A stretch of DNA of 64,000 nucleotides from Eledone cirrhosa (Eukaryota > Mollusca > Cephalopoda > Octopoda > Eledonidae). The stretch's first letter is position 1. Each line of letters starts with the position of its first letter. The DNA is taken from positions 3,183,336 through 3,247,335 of the forward strand of contig OZ024740.1 of NCBI GenBank assembly GCA_964016885.1, written 5' to 3'. The notes below the pieces were generated by a model. That model had not been told where the DNA came from. It saw only the letters and a list, made by a program, of their open reading frames with translations, and searched no databases. Positions 32,241-43,440 of the stretch are shown here, in pieces. The position numbers and the translations under genes are program-made.

Positions 32241-35200
32241 TAATACCTCACTAATACTTAACTAGACCTCACTTATATCTCACTGAAACCTCACTGATAC
32301 CTCACTAGAGCTCACTAATACCTCACTAATACCTCACTAATACCTCACTAATACCTCACTAGATCTCACTAATACCTCACTAATACCTCACTAATACCTC
32401 ACTAGACCTCACTAATACCTCACTAATACCTCACTAGACCTCACTAATACCTCACTAGACCTCATTAATACCTCACTAATACCTCACTAATACCTCACTA
32501 ATACCTCACTAATACCTCACTAGACCTCACTAGACCTTACTAAACCTCACTAATACCTCACTAATACCTCACTATTACCTCACTAATACCTCAGTAATAT
32601 CTCACTAGACCTCACTAATACTTGACTAATACCTTACTAATACCTCACTAGATCTTACTAATACCTTACTAATACCTCACTAATACCTAGTTGGACCTCA
32701 CTAGACCTCACTAATACCCCACTAGACATCACTAATACCACACTAATACCTCACTAGACCTCACTAATACCTCACTAATACCTCACTAATACCTCACTAA
32801 TACCTCACTAGACCTCACTAATACCTCACTAATACCTCACTAATACCTCACTAGACCTCACTAATACCTCACTAATACCTCACTATTACCTCACTAATAC
32901 CTCACTAGACCTTACTAATACCTCACTAATACCTCACTAGACCTCACTAAAACCTCACTAATACCTCACTAGACCTCACTTATACCTTACTAATACTTCA
33001 CTATACCTCACTAATACCTCACTAATAGCTCACTAGACCTCACTAATACCTCACTAATACCTCACTAATACGTCACTAATACCTCTCTAATACCTCACTA
33101 GACCTCACTATTACCTCACTAATACCTCACTAGACCTCACTTATACCTCACTAATACCTCACTAATACCTCACTAATACCTCACTATAACTCACTAATAC
33201 CTCACTAATACCTCACTAGACCTCACTAATACCTCACTAATACCTCACTAGACCTCACTAATACCTCACTAATACCTCACTAATACCTCACTAATACCTC
33301 TCTAATACCTAACTAGACCTCACTATTACCTCACTTATACCTCACTAGACCTCACTAATACCTCACTAGACCTCACTAATACCTCACTAGACCTCATTAA
33401 TGCCTCACTAATACCTCACTAATACCTCACTAATACCTCACAATTACCTCACTAATACCTCACTAGACCTCACTAAACCTCACTAATACCTCACTAATAC
33501 CTCACTATTACCTCATTAGACCTCACTAATACCTCACTAATACCTCACTAGACCTCACTAATACCTCACTAATACCTCACTAATACCTCACTAATACCTC
33601 ACTAGACCTCACTATTACCTCACTAATACCTCACTAGACCTCACTAATACCTCACTAATACCTCACTAATACCTCACTAGACCTCACCAATACCTCAGTA
33701 ATACCTCACTAGACCTCACTTATATCTCACTAATACCTCACTAATACCTCACTAATACCTCACTAGACCTCACTAATACCTCACTAATACCTCACTAGAC
33801 CTCACTTATATCTCACTGAAACCTCACTAGACCTCACTAATACCTCACTAGACCTCACTAATACCTCACTAATACCTCACTAGACCTCACTAATACCTCA
33901 CTAATACCTCACTAATACCTCACTAGACCTCACTAATACCTCACTAATACCTCACTAGACCTCACTTATATCTCACTGAAACCTCACTAGACCTCACTAA
34001 TACCTCACTAATACCTCACTAGACCTCACTAATACCTCACTAATACCTCACTAATACCTCACTAGACCTCACTAATACCTCACTAATACCTCACTAGACC
34101 TCACTTATACCTCACTGAAACCTCACTAATACCTCACTAGAGCTCACTAATACCTCATTAATACCTCACTAATACCTCACTAATACCTCACTAGACATCA
34201 CTAATACCTCACTAATACCTCACTAATACCTCACCAATACCTCACTAGACCTCACTAATACCTCACTAATACCTCACTAGACCTCACTAATGCATCACTA
34301 GACCTCATTAATACCTCACTAATACCTCACTAATACCTCACTAATACCTCACTAATACCTCACTAATACCTCACTAATACCTCACTAATACCTCACTAGA
34401 CCTCACTAGACCTTACTAAACCTCACTAATACCTCACTAATACCTCACTATTACCTCACTAATACCTCAGTAATATATTACTAGACCTCACTAATACTTG
34501 ACTAATACCTTACTAATACCTCACTAGATCTTACTAATACCTTACTAATACCTCACTAATACCTAGTTAGACCTCACTAGACCTCACTAATACCTCACTA
34601 GTCTCCACTAATAACTTACTAATAGCTCACTACATCCCACTAATACCTCACTAATACCTCACTAATACCTCACTAGACATCACTAATACCACACTAATAC
34701 CTCACTAGACCTCACTAATACCTCACTAATACCTCACTAATACCTCACTAATACCTCACTAGACCTCACTAATACCTCACTAATACCTCACTAATACCTC
34801 ACTAGACCTCACTAATACCTCACTAATACCTCACTATTACCTCACTAATACCTCACTAGACCTTACTAATACCTCACTAATACCTCACTAGACCTCACTA
34901 AAACCTCACTAATACCTCACTAATACCTCACTAATACCTCTCTAATACCTCACTAGACCTCACTTATACCTTACTAATACTTCACTATACCTCACTAATA
35001 CCTCACTAATACCTCACTAGACCTCACTAATACCTCACTAATACCTCACTAATACCTCACTAATACGTCACTAATACCTCTCTAATACCTCACTAGACCT
35101 CACTATTACCTCACTAATACCTCACTAGACCTCACTTATACCTCACTAATACCTCACTAATACCTCACTAATACCTCACTATACCTCACTAATACCTCAC

Positions 35201-38200
35201 TAATACCTCACTAGACCTCACTAATACCTCACTAATACCTCACTAGACCTCACTAATACCTCACTAATACCTCACTAATACCTCACTAGACCTCACTATT
35301 ACCTCTCTAATACCTCACTAGACCTCACTATTACCTCACTAATACCTCACTAATACCTCACTAATACCTCACTAATACCTCACTAATACCTCACTAGACC
35401 TCACTAATACCTCACTAATACCTCACTAGACCTCACTAATACCTCACTAGACCTCACTAATACCTCACTAGACCTCACTAATACCTCACTAGACCTCACT
35501 AATACCTCACTATACCTCACTAATACCTCACTAATACCTCACTAGACCTCACTAATACCTCACTAATACCTCACTAATACCTCACTAATACCTCACTAGA
35601 CATCACTAATACCTCACTAATACCTCACTAATACCTCACCAATACCTCACTAGACCTCACTAATACCTCACTAATACCTCACTAGACCTCACTAATGCAT
35701 CACTAGACCTCATTAATACCTCACTAATACCTCACTAATACCTCACTAATACCTCACTAATACCTCACTAATACCTCACTAATACCTCACTAGACCTCAC
35801 TAGACCTTACTAAACCTCACTAATACCTCACTAATACCTCACTATTACCTCACTAATACCTCAGTAATATATTACTAGACCTCACTAATACTTGACTAAT
35901 ACCTTACTAATACCTCACTAGATCTTACTAATACCTCACTAATACCTCACTAGACCTCACTAATACCTCACTAATACCTCACTAGACCTCACTAATACCT
36001 CACTAATACCTCACTAATACCTCACTAGACCTCACTATTACCTCTCTAATACCTCACTAATACCTCACTAGACCTCACTATTACCTCTCTAATACCTCAC
36101 TAGACCTCACTAATACCTCACTATACCTCACTAATACCTCACTAATACCTCACTAGACCTCACTAATACCTCACTAATACCTCACTAATACCCCACTAGA
36201 CCTCACTCGACCTCACTAAACCTCATTAATACCTCTCTTATACCTCACAATTACCTCACTAATACCTCACTAGACCTCACTAAACCTCACTAATACCTCA
36301 CTAATACCTCACTAGACCTCACCAATACCTCAGTAATACCTCACTAGACCTCACTTATATCTCACTAATACCTCACTAATACCTCACTAATACCTCACTA
36401 GACCTCACTAATACCTCACTAATACCTCACTAGACCTCACTTATATCTCACTGAAACCTCACTAGACCTCACTAATACCTCACTAGACCTCACTAATACC
36501 TCACTAATACCTCACTAGACCTCACTAATACCTCACTAATACCTCACTAATACCTCACTAGACCTCACTAATACCTCACTAATACCTCACTAGACCTCAC
36601 TTATATCTCACTGAAACCTCACTAGACCTCACTAATACCTCACTAATACCTCACTAGACCTCACTAATACCTCACTAATACCTCACTAATACCTCACTAG
36701 ACCTCACTAATACCTCACTAGACCTCACTAATACCTCACTAATACCTCACTAATACCTCACTAGACCTCACTTATACCTCACTGAAACCTCACTAATACC
36801 TCACTAGAGCTCACTAATACCTCATTAATACCTCACTAATACCTCACTAATACCTCACTAGACATCACTAATACCTCACTAATACCTCACCAATACCTCA
36901 CTAGACCTCACTAATACCTCACTAATACCTCACTAGACCTCACTAATGCCTCACTAGACCTCATTAATACCTCACTAATACCTCACTAATACCTCACTAA
37001 TACCTCACTAATACCTCACTAATACCTCACTAATATCTCACTAGACCTCACTAGACCTTACTAAACCTCACTATTACCTCACTAATACCTCAGTAATATC
37101 TCACTAGACCTCACTAATACTTGACTAATACCTTACTAATACCTCACTAGATCTTACTAATACCTTACTAATACCTCACTAATACCTAGTTAGACCTCAC
37201 TGGTACCTCACTAGTCTTCACTAATAACTCACTAATAGCTCACTACATCCCACTAATACCTCACTAATACCTAGCTAGACCTCACTAAACCTCACTAGAC
37301 CTCACTAATACCTCACTAATACCTCACTAGACTTCACTAATACTTCACTAATACCTCACAAGACCTCACTAGTACCTCACTAATACCGCACTAATACCTC
37401 ACTAAACCCTACTAATATCTCACTAATCCTCACTAATATCTCACTAGACCTCACTAGACCTCACTAGACCTCACTAATACCTCACTAATACCTCACTAGA
37501 CCTCACTAATACCTCACTAGACCTCACTTATACCTCACTAGACCTCACTTATACCTCACTAATACCTCACTAGACCTCATTAATACCTCACTATTACCTC
37601 ACTAATACCTCACTAAACCTCATTAATGCCTCACTAATACCTCACTAATACCTCACTAATACCTCACTAATACCTCACTAAACCTCACTAATACCTCACT
37701 AGACCTCACTAATACCTCACTAGACCTCACTAATACCTCACTAATACCTCACTATTACCTCACTAATACCTCACTAGACCTCACTAATACCTCACTAATA
37801 CCTCACTAGACCTCACTAATACCTCACTAATACCTCACTAGACCTCACTAATACCTCACTAATACCTCACTAATACCTCACTAATACCTCACTAGACCTC
37901 ACTAATACCTCACTAATACCTCACTAGACCTCACTTATACCTCACTAATACTTCACTAATACCTCACTAATACCTCACTAGACCTCACTTATACCTCACT
38001 AATACCTCACTAATATCTCACTATACCTCACTAATACCTCACTATTACCTCACTAATACCTCACTAGACCTCACTAATACCTCACTAATACCTCACTAGA
38101 CCTCACTAATACCTCACTAATACCTCACTAGACCTCACTAATACCTCACTAATACCTCACTAATACCTCACTAATACCTCACTAGACCTCACTAATACCT

Positions 38201-39183
38201 CACTAATACCTCACTAGACCTCACTAATACCTCACTAATACCTCACTAGACCTCACTAATACCTCACTAATACCTCACTAATACCTCACTAATACCTCAC
38301 TAGTCCTCACTAATACCTCACTAATACCTCACTAGACATCACTTATACCTCACTAGACCTCACTAATACCTCACTAATACCTCACTAATACCTCACTAAT
38401 ACCTCACTAGACCTCACTAATACCTCACTAATACCTCACTAATACCTCACTAATACCTCACTAGACCTCACTTATACCTCACTAATACTTCACTAATACC
38501 TCACTAATGCCTCACTAATACCTCTCTAATACCTCACTAGACCTCACTATCACCTCACTAATACCTCACTAGACCTCACTTATACCTCACTAATACCTCA
38601 CTAATACCTCACTATACCTCACTAATACCTCACTAATACCTCACTAGACCTCACTAATACCTCACTAGACCTCACTATACCTCACTAATACCTCACTAAT
38701 ACCTCACTTATACCTCACTAATACCTCACTAATACCTCACTAATACCTCACTAATACATCACTAATACCTCACTAATACCTCACTAATACCTCACTAATA
38801 CCTCACTAGACCTCACTAATACCTCACTAATACCTCACTAATACCTCACTAGACCTCACTAATACCTCACTAGACCTCCCTTATACCTTACTAATACCTC
38901 ACTAATACCTCACTAATACTTGACTAATACCTGACTAATACCTCACTAGACCTCACTAATACCTTACTAATACCTCACTTATACTTCACTAGACCTCACT
39001 AGACCTCTCTAGACCTCACTATTACCTCACTAATACCTCACTAATACCTTACTAATACCTCACTAATACCTCACTAATACGTCACTAGACCTCGCTAGAT
39101 CTCACTAATATCTCACTAATCCCTCATTAGACCTCACTAATACCTCACTAATATCTAATTAATCCCTCACTAGACCTCTCTAA

Positions 39184-39344
39184 GAAATTATTACCATTAA
39201 CTATCAATACTAGCAAATATTTCATTAAGTCCTGACCTTTCCTTTTAACTGGCATCAGATGAAAGCAATGTCACTCACTGTAATCCTCCCAGGTGGCGTA
39301 GCAGTAGACCTACACTGAGCTTGTGTTCCTAACTTTATTAAAAA
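39184..39344. other. Non-repeat flank of array A
   Basis: The satellite stops within one monomer at about 39183 and ordinary AT-rich DNA follows. I see no open frame, splice-site pair or known repeat here apart from the approach to the SINE at 39345. Confidence 0.6.
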
Positions 39345-39545
39345 TGGCGGTAGATTGGCAGTATCAGTAGAGGGTCGGACGCCATGCTTTGCAGCATAGA
39401 CTTACGGCCCTTTACAGTCTCAGTTCAATTCCTGCCGCGGTCAACTTTGCCTTTCATCCTTATGGGTCAATTAAATAAAGTACCAGTAATGCACTGGGAT
39501 ATTTGCCGGCCTTGTGCCAAATGTAGAAACAATTATTTAAAGTGT
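39345..39545 (+). mobile_element. tRNA-derived SINE, CTTTGCCTTTCATCC type
   Basis: A SINE in plus orientation. A degenerate tRNA-like head (ATTGGCAGTATCAGTAGAGG, then a box-B-like CAGTTCAATTCC near 39421) is followed by CAACTTTGCCTTTCATCC, AAAGTACCAGTAATGCACTG and the end motif CCGGCCTTGTGCCAAAT. I know this order from abundant cephalopod SINEs. RNA polymerase III would transcribe an intact copy. This one has many changes from the consensus I remember and is probably an old, inactive insertion. It gives one of the better clues to the organism. The open frame over it at 39384-39689 is a chance frame. Confidence 0.8.
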
Positions 39546-39585
39546 GTATGTGTAGCTATCTGTTGCCTCCAGCCATGCCCTCTAC

Positions 39586-39682
39586 CCATAAAAAAAATAA
39601 ACTCAGCAATTCCTATGAAAATAAAACAAAAAAAAGCAAAAAACAAACAAACAAACCAAAAACATAAAAAAGAAATAAAAAG
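39586..39682. repeat. A-rich low-complexity tract
   Basis: About 95 bp dominated by runs of A with CAAA and CAAAA units. It sits just after the SINE and may be its drifted tail. The minus-strand frame across it encodes only a phenylalanine-rich, low-complexity peptide and is not a gene. Confidence 0.85.
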
Positions 39683-39789
39683 TGAGTGAGAGACGAAGGA
39701 ATATTTTGATCTGCTAGAAATATCATTGAAAACTAACATATCTGATCCCATTTGCTATTTTGTATGTTTACAAGTGTCAGATTAGTGTG

Positions 39790-40770
39790 TACTGTTGCTA
39801 CACCTGCTCCCTATTGTCTACGGTACTGTTGCTAGACCTGCTCCCTATTGTCTACGGTACTGTTGCTAGACCTGCTCCCTATTGTCTACGGTACTGTTGC
39901 TAGACCTGCTCCCTATTGTCTACGGTACTGTTGCTAGACCTGCTCCCTATTGTCTACGGTACTGTTGCTAGACCTGCTCCCTCTTGTCTACGGTACTGTT
40001 GCTAGACCTGCTCCCTATTGTCTACGGTACTGTTGCTACACCTGCTCCCTATTGTCTACGGTACTGTTGCTACACCTGCTCCCTATTGTCTACGGTACTG
40101 TTGCTAGACCTGCTCCCTATTGTCTACGGTACTGTTGCTAGACCTGCTCCCTATTGTCTACGGTACTGTTGCTAGACCTGCTCCCTATTGTCTACGGTAC
40201 TGTTGCTAGACCTGCTCCCTATTGTCTACGGTACTGTTGCTAGACCTGCTCCCTCTTGTCTACGGTACTGTTGCTAGACCTGCTCCCTATTGTCTACGGT
40301 ACTGTTGCTACACCTGCTCCCTATTGTCTACGGTACTGTTGCTAGACCTGCTCCCTATTGTCTACGGTACTGTTGCTAGACCTGCTCCCTATTGTCTACG
40401 GTACTGTTGCTAGACCTGCTCCCTCTTGTCTACGGTACTGTTGCTAGACCTGCTCCCTATTGTCTACGGTACTGTTGCTAGACCTGCTCCCTATTGTCTA
40501 CGGTACTGTTGCTAGACCTGCTCCCTATTGTCTACGGTACTGTTGCTAGACCTGCTCCCTATTGTCTACGGTACTGTTGCTACACCTGCTCCCTATTGTC
40601 TACGGTACTGTTGCTACACCTGCTCCCTATTGTCTACGGTACTGTTGCTACACCTGCTCCCTCTTGTTTACTGTACTGTTGCTAGACCTGCTCCCTATTG
40701 TCTACGGTACTGTTGCTACACCTGCTCCCTCTTGTTTACTGTTGCCACTACTGGGCAGCTCCCTGTTTAG
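39790..40770. repeat. 34-bp minisatellite, about 28 copies
   Basis: Tandem 34-bp monomers begin TACTGTTGCTAGACCTGC and end TTGTCTACGG, with perfect spacing (39790, 39824 and so on). Variation is confined to a few sites: TAGACC or TACACC, and CTATTG or CTCTTG. The last two or three units (from about 40660) change to CTTGTTTACTG and decay near 40770. The near identity of most units suggests recent expansion. The 63- to 119-residue frames across it have no ATG start and come from repetition (three units equal 34 codons). I do not regard them as genes. Confidence 0.95.
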
Positions 40771-40840
40771 AGTCACTTGTGTAACCTCTCTCACAGATGT
40801 GATGTCACAACGCTGGCATTACTCAGTATTTCTATGGGTA

Positions 40841-41190
40841 TTCATCATCATCATCATCATTTCATTTTACGTCCCCTTTTTCCCTGCTTGCAAGGGTGGG
40901 ACGGGAACTGATTCTGGCTAGATTTCTACAGCTGGATGCCCTTCCTAACACCAACCTCATTTACAGTGAGTGCTGGGTGCTTTTTTTGCCGTGGCACCTC
41001 CACGACCACTTTGCAGTGGAATGATAGGGACCCCAGTCCCTATCATCTCATTTCTACAGCTGAGTAAACTGGAGCAATGTGAAATAAAGTGTCTTGCTCA
41101 AGGAAACAACACATCACTCGGTCTGAGAATTGAACTCACAACCTTTCGATTGCAAGGCCGATGCTCTAACCACTAAGCCATGTGCCTCCA
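40841..41190 (-). mobile_element. Full-length tRNA-derived SINE (element A)
   Basis: On the minus strand a tRNA-like head begins at about 41190, with box A TGGCTTAGTGG (41170-41180) and box B GGTTGTGAGTTCAATTC (41127-41143), both close to RNA polymerase III promoter consensus. The body then has the motif pair CACTGCAAAGTGG ... CACTGTAAATG, the core GTTAGGAAGGGCATCC with GCTGTAGAAATCTAGCC, then CAGTTCCCGTCCCACC, and a tail of ATG triplets (40841-40864). The length is about 350 bp. No clear target-site duplication is visible. It is the reference for the three derivatives named below and lies in sense orientation to the EPAC-like gene. Confidence 0.88.
41127..41180 (-). promoter_or_regulatory. 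Internal RNA polymerase III promoter of SINE A
   Basis: Box A TGGCTTAGTGG lies at 41170-41180 and the box-B-like GGTTGTGAGTTCAATTC at 41127-41143, spaced as in tRNA genes. The tRNA fold itself is degenerate. Whether it is still transcribed cannot be told from sequence. Confidence 0.7.
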
Positions 41191-41214
41191 TGTATTAATG
41201 AATTACATTCTCTA

Positions 41215-41602
41215 GTACCCCAAAACCCAGACTTTCTCTTCTAGGACCTGTTTCACTAAGTCCATTCAGGCAAACCATCTACACTTTCTTGGTATTTCTA
41301 ACATCAGACACAAATTTCAAAGAAACGGTTTCATTCCTAGAACTACATCTCTATGGAACAAATTGCCTAGTGATTGCTTTTCTTGTGGTTACAACATTGA
41401 CCTGTTTTAAGAAAAGGGTCAATAAATACCTCCCTATAATCCCATCCAAACTACCAATTCATTCATCATTTTCACACTTACAGCAATCTCCCTTCCATTT
41501 CCCCTCATCATCCTTTTCTCTCTGTTTACCCTGTCATGTAACCTTGAGTGGCTTTAAAGCCTTGTTATGTGGAAACCTTTAGTACATATAAATAAATAAA
41601 TC
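41215..41602 (+). pseudogene. 3' end of a non-LTR retrotransposon (LINE ORF2 C-terminus)
   Basis: Frame 41306 onward reads NGFIPRTTSLWNKLPSDCF, the FIPR-T-x-LWN-LP motif found near the C-terminus of many LINE ORF2 proteins. The expected next stretch, FKKRVNKYL, is present but one frame away at about 41408-41435, so there is a frameshift. After the coding remnant comes a short 3' UTR (GGCTTTAAAGCC and similar) and a tail of TAAA/AATAAA units at about 41585-41602. It is a 5'-truncated, inactive copy. The family could be CR1/L2-like or jockey-like; I cannot decide from this fragment. Confidence 0.6.
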
Positions 41603-41862
41603 TTTAACTCTTTCCTTATATTTTTAATGAAAGACACTGCTTATGGTTTTCAAAGACTTTTGAAAGCAATCAAGAATTTGGAAAGATTTAGCAAAATAAT
41701 TAACTTTCTCATTATTAAGCCGGTGCTTGGAACATAACATAACAAAGGTTCTTAACTAAAATTATGATGGCAGAAATTTTAAATAATTATATACAGTTTG
41801 AAATGAATAACATATTGTAGAACAAGGGGCAGTTTCATGTAATTCAGTGTCTAAAGAATTTA
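41603..41862. other. AT-rich sequence without a recognised feature
   Basis: I see no open frame or splice-site pair. The part around AAGCCGGTGCTTGGAACATAA resembles dispersed cephalopod repeats I have met, but I cannot name a family. TTAACTCTTTCC at about 41613 resembles one end of the TTAA-flanked MITE found at 44941, but no partner end was found. Confidence 0.4.
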
Positions 41863-42606
41863 CAAAAAGCGCCCAGTCCACACTGTAAAGTGGTCATGTA
41901 GGTGTCACAACAAAAAGCACCCAGTCCACACTGTAAAGTGGTCGTGTAGGTGTCACAACAAAAATCACCCAGTCTACACTGTAAAGTGGTCGTGTAGGTG
42001 TCACAACAAAAAGCACCCAGCACACACTGTAAAGTGGTCGTGTAGGTGTCACAACAAAAATCACCCAGTCTACACTGTAAAGTGGTTGTGTAGGTGTCAC
42101 AACAAAAATCACCCAGTCTACACTGTAAAGTGGTCGTGTAGGTGTCACAACAAAAAGCACACAGCACACACTGTGAAGTGGTCGTGTAGGTGTCACAACA
42201 AAAAGCACCCAGTACACACTGTAAAGTGGTTGTGTAGGTGTCACAACAAAAATCACCCAGTCTACACTGTAAAGTGGTCGTGTAGGTGTCATAACAAAAA
42301 GCACCCAGCACACTGTAAAGTGGTCATGTAGGTGTCACAACAAAAAGCACCCAGTCTACACTGTAAAGTGGTAATGTAGGTGTCACAACAAAAACCACCC
42401 AGTACACACTGTAAAGTGGTTGTGTAGGTGTCACAACAAAAACCACCCAGCACACTGTAAAGTGGTTGTGTAGGTGTCACAACAAAAACCACCCAGTACA
42501 CACTGTAAAGTGGTTGTGTAGGTGTCACAACAAAAACCACCCAGTACACACTGTAAAGTGGTTGTGTAGGTGTCACAACAAAAACCACCCAGTACTCACT
42601 GTAAAT
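41863..42606 (+). repeat. 48-bp minisatellite derived from a SINE interior
   Basis: About 15.5 tandem units of 48 bp (two are 46 bp); CACTGTAAA recurs at 41881, 41929, 41977, 42025 and onward to 42597. Each unit reads CACTGTAAAGTGG, then a GTAGGTGTCACAACAAAAA part and a CACCCAG part. The same string occurs once inside SINE A, between its two CACTGYAAA motifs, where the period is 50 bp owing to a longer A run. Its last unit passes straight into SINE core sequence. Because 48 is 16 codons, stop-free frames up to 155 codons arise on both strands; they are periodic by-products and show no domain, splice site or start context. Confidence 0.93.
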
Positions 42607-42802
42607 GTGGTTGGGTTAGGGTTAGGGTTAGGGTTAGGGTTAGGGTTAGGGTTAGGGTTAGGGTTAGGAAGGGCATCTAGCTGTAGAAATCTAGCCAGAA
42701 ACAGTTTTGTATGAACAGGACCCAACTTGCCTCAAATGGGACAAACCTGTCTAACCCATGCTAGTGGAAGATAGACATTAAACGGTGATGATGATGAAAG
42801 AA
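42597..42802 (+). mobile_element. SINE (element B), 3' portion with internal expansions
   Basis: Starting from CACTGTAAATGTGG, this portion contains a TTAGGG tract, then AAGGGCATCTAGCTGTAGAA and ATCTAGCCAGAAACAG, which match the SINE A core. The 3' part differs: ACCTGTCTAACCCATGCTAG, then AGACATTAAACGGTGATG with a GATGATGA tail, as in another common cephalopod SINE. The two families therefore share a core but differ in their 3' ends. The 5' head is missing or replaced by the 48-bp array. It is probably one insertion running from about 41863 to 42802. Confidence 0.8.
42611..42668 (+). repeat. Interstitial telomere-like TTAGGG tract
   Basis: Eight perfect TTAGGG units run from 42616 to 42663, preceded by TTGGG and followed by TTAGG. 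TTAGGG is the usual molluscan telomere unit. Here it lies inside a SINE, at the place where SINE A has GGTTGGTGTTAGG, so local expansion of the SINE's own sequence explains it better than telomere insertion. Confidence 0.95.
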
Positions 42803-43055
42803 GTCAATGTAATCTAAGATACACTGTGCTGGAATAAATGTTTGGATGGTCACTATTGGAGCAGCTTTCTGTATATTTCTGCTTGATCAAGGTTTAACTA
42901 TGACTAAGAACAACAAAGACCAAAATTACTGAACCAATCAATAAAAGTACTTGTTATTATTGTGAATAGAACATCAAAGAATATTCTAGCAGACATTTTG
43001 AAGTTACCAAAGTTGCCGAGGAATTCGAATTAACTGAACCATTTAACAGAGAATA
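42803..43055. other. Unassigned intronic sequence
   Basis: Moderately AT-rich and non-repetitive. I see no open frame of useful length and no peptide resembling the next part of the EPAC cAMP-binding domain on the minus strand. Confidence 0.5.
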
Positions 43056-43359
<304 letters not shown>

Positions 43360-43440
43360 CAGAATCAGTTCCCGTCTCACCCTTGCAAGCAGGGAAAAAG
43401 CGGACGTAAAATGAAATGATGATGATGATTAATGATGATG
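43360..43440 (+). mobile_element. 5'-truncated SINE A-type 3' end (element D)
   Basis: The first ~70 bp reproduce the 3' end of SINE A almost exactly (CAGAATCAGTTCCCGTC, CACCCTTGCAAGCAGGG, GGACGTAAAATGAAATG, then GATGATGATG), but on the plus strand. It begins abruptly in the TA-rich microsatellite. It is inverted relative to SINE A and about 1.2 kb from the EPAC-like exon. Confidence 0.88.

Larger units (their letters stand above)
1..39183. repeat. Giant satellite array A of 10/11-bp monomers
   Basis: The whole stretch is a head-to-tail array of two related monomers, CCTCACTAATA (11 bp) and CCTCACTAGA (10 bp), roughly 3,600 copies, with scattered variants (CTTATACC, CACTGAAACC, TTACTAAACC, TAGTTAGACC, CTACATCCC). 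It runs off the left edge. The plus strand is nearly devoid of G: none in the 11-mer, one in the 10-mer. TAA or TAG occurs in almost every plus-strand monomer, and TAG and TGA in the minus strand, so no long reading frame exists. Rare variants recur in fixed order, giving a higher-order structure with kb-scale duplications. It lies downstream, on the minus strand, of the EPAC-like exon and is probably intronic. No gene, promoter or transposon is visible inside it. Confidence 0.97.

Noticed and set aside
1..39183. CRISPR-like array or telomere
   Set aside because: Units are contiguous 10-11-bp repeats without unique spacers, no cas genes are present, and the unit is not TTAGGG-like. It is an ordinary, if very long, satellite.
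39950..40921. Frames of 63-119 codons in the 34-bp array (repeating YGTVARPAPYCLRYCC)
   Set aside because: No ATG starts, overlapping frames of the same kind, and TAG in the GCTAGACC part closes them repeatedly. It is a by-product of the repeat.
41610..41870. Second TTAA MITE suggested by TTAACTCTTTCC
   Set aside because: Only one end resembles the MITE; no matching inverted end or second TTAA in place was found.
41844..42331. Stop-free frames of 81-155 codons across the 48-bp repeats on both strands, suggesting a repetitive Cys/Thr-rich protein
   Set aside because: The unit length is 16 codons, so any frame lacking a stop in one unit stays open. Frames are open on both strands, there is no signal peptide, domain or splice context, and the units derive from a non-coding SINE.
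42611..42668. True telomere end or chromosome-fusion scar
   Set aside because: The tract is short (eight perfect units) and sits inside a SINE at a position with a native GGTTGGTGTTAGG seed, which explains it more simply.
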